A stretch of 64,000 bases of DNA from Sphingobacterium sp. FBM7-1 (GTDB lineage: Bacteria > Bacteroidota > Bacteroidia > Sphingobacteriales > Sphingobacteriaceae): assembly GCF_020687765.1 (NCBI RefSeq), contig NZ_JAJEWJ010000003.1, positions 310,001-374,000 of the forward strand. The letters run 5' to 3'. Positions within the stretch are counted from its first letter, which is position 1; the number at the start of each line of letters is the position of its first letter. Below the pieces are notes generated by a model that was not told the origin of the DNA, searched no databases, and saw nothing but the letters and a program-made list of their open reading frames with translations. The translations under genes were made by a program, and so were the position numbers. Shown piece after piece: positions 63,915 to 64,000 of this stretch.

Positions 63915-64000
63915 TTAATCTTCGGTGGCATAAACCCCATTTACATAGTAGCCGTATAATTTTTCCCAAAGGCGTACTAAACCGTTCGTGTCTATATAGA
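63915..64000 (-). CDS. 3' end of a gene running off the right edge (partial)
   Basis: On the minus strand an open frame with no stop runs from the window edge to the stop at 63915 and encodes at least 27 residues (ending ... VNGVYATED). It lies 26 bp before the 112-residue gene and probably is the next gene of the same operon. Too short to name. Confidence 0.55.
   Translation of the reverse strand, partial: YIDTNGLVRLWEKLYGYYVNGVYATED

Noticed and set aside
1..64000. CRISPR arrays, tRNA, rRNA, insertion sequences, integrase
   Set aside because: None was found: no direct-repeat arrays with spacers, no tRNA-like cloverleaf noticed, no transposase or recombinase domain.

Overview
The window is part of an integrative and conjugative element (conjugative transposon) of a Bacteroidota bacterium, most likely a sphingobacterium or flavobacterium. 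The evidence is a full Bacteroidetes-type mob/tra set (MobA, MobB, MobC, TraA to TraQ), an RteC-type regulator, a PRTRC cassette, SusC/CzcA-like membrane proteins typical of the phylum, and several promoters with the Bacteroidetes -7 box TAnnTTTG. No integrase, attachment site, tRNA, rRNA or CRISPR array is visible, so both element ends lie outside the window.

Layout. 2-4468: 3' part of a giant SNF2-like helicase (the usual methylase/helicase of these elements), open at the left edge. 4753-5737: two metal-binding genes on the + strand (DUF305 lipoprotein, Cys-rich Csp-like protein). 5890-6717: RteC family. 6783-24746: an 18-kb copper/silver island, all on the minus strand: HYC_CC_PP-type peptide, DUF3347 proteins, a CPM/YHS-like lipoprotein, a CusABC-type tripartite pump, a haem-binding protein, a DUF305 membrane protein, a type II (archaeal-type) GAPDH, a class I FbaB aldolase, an ATP-cone/nuclease protein, a CopB-type CPH ATPase and a multicopper oxidase fused to an outer-membrane barrel. 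25110-34441: a zinc/cadmium/cobalt operon (HYC peptide, CzcA fused to an outer-membrane factor, CzcB, Fur-family regulator, transglutaminase, CPC ATPase). 34647-39847: mobC, mobB and mobA, interrupted by a small mercury module (ArsR regulator, MerTP, GDCCVxC protein). 39848-40533: likely oriT. 40534-42349: traA, a DUF3408 protein, traD. 42410-45780: a third metal module (cation transporter, TonB receptor, HYC peptide) inserted before traE. 45968-55491: traE to traQ. 55605-58047: a small membrane protein and a GHKL ATPase/PD-(D/E)XK nuclease fusion that looks like a defence gene. 58220-59195: broken helix-turn-helix gene, then a structured leader and a receiver-domain protein. 59542-64000: PRTRC cassette and small element genes on the minus strand.

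How it fits together. The transfer machinery is complete from relaxase to coupling protein to mating-pair ATPase. Three metal modules have been added into gaps of the mob/tra operons. Each one begins with a small secreted Cys/His-rich protein ending in IWQPPKI or lies beside one. The copper island handles the metal by periplasmic oxidation, ATP-driven export, RND export across both membranes and small metal-binding carriers. It also carries metal-independent or alternative glycolytic enzymes in the same gene string, which suggests that the island backs up the copper-sensitive steps of glycolysis as well as removing copper. That pairing, the GHKL-nuclease gene, a set of 10-bp-phased GCC repeats near module borders and a leader RNA with competing stems are the most interesting observations.
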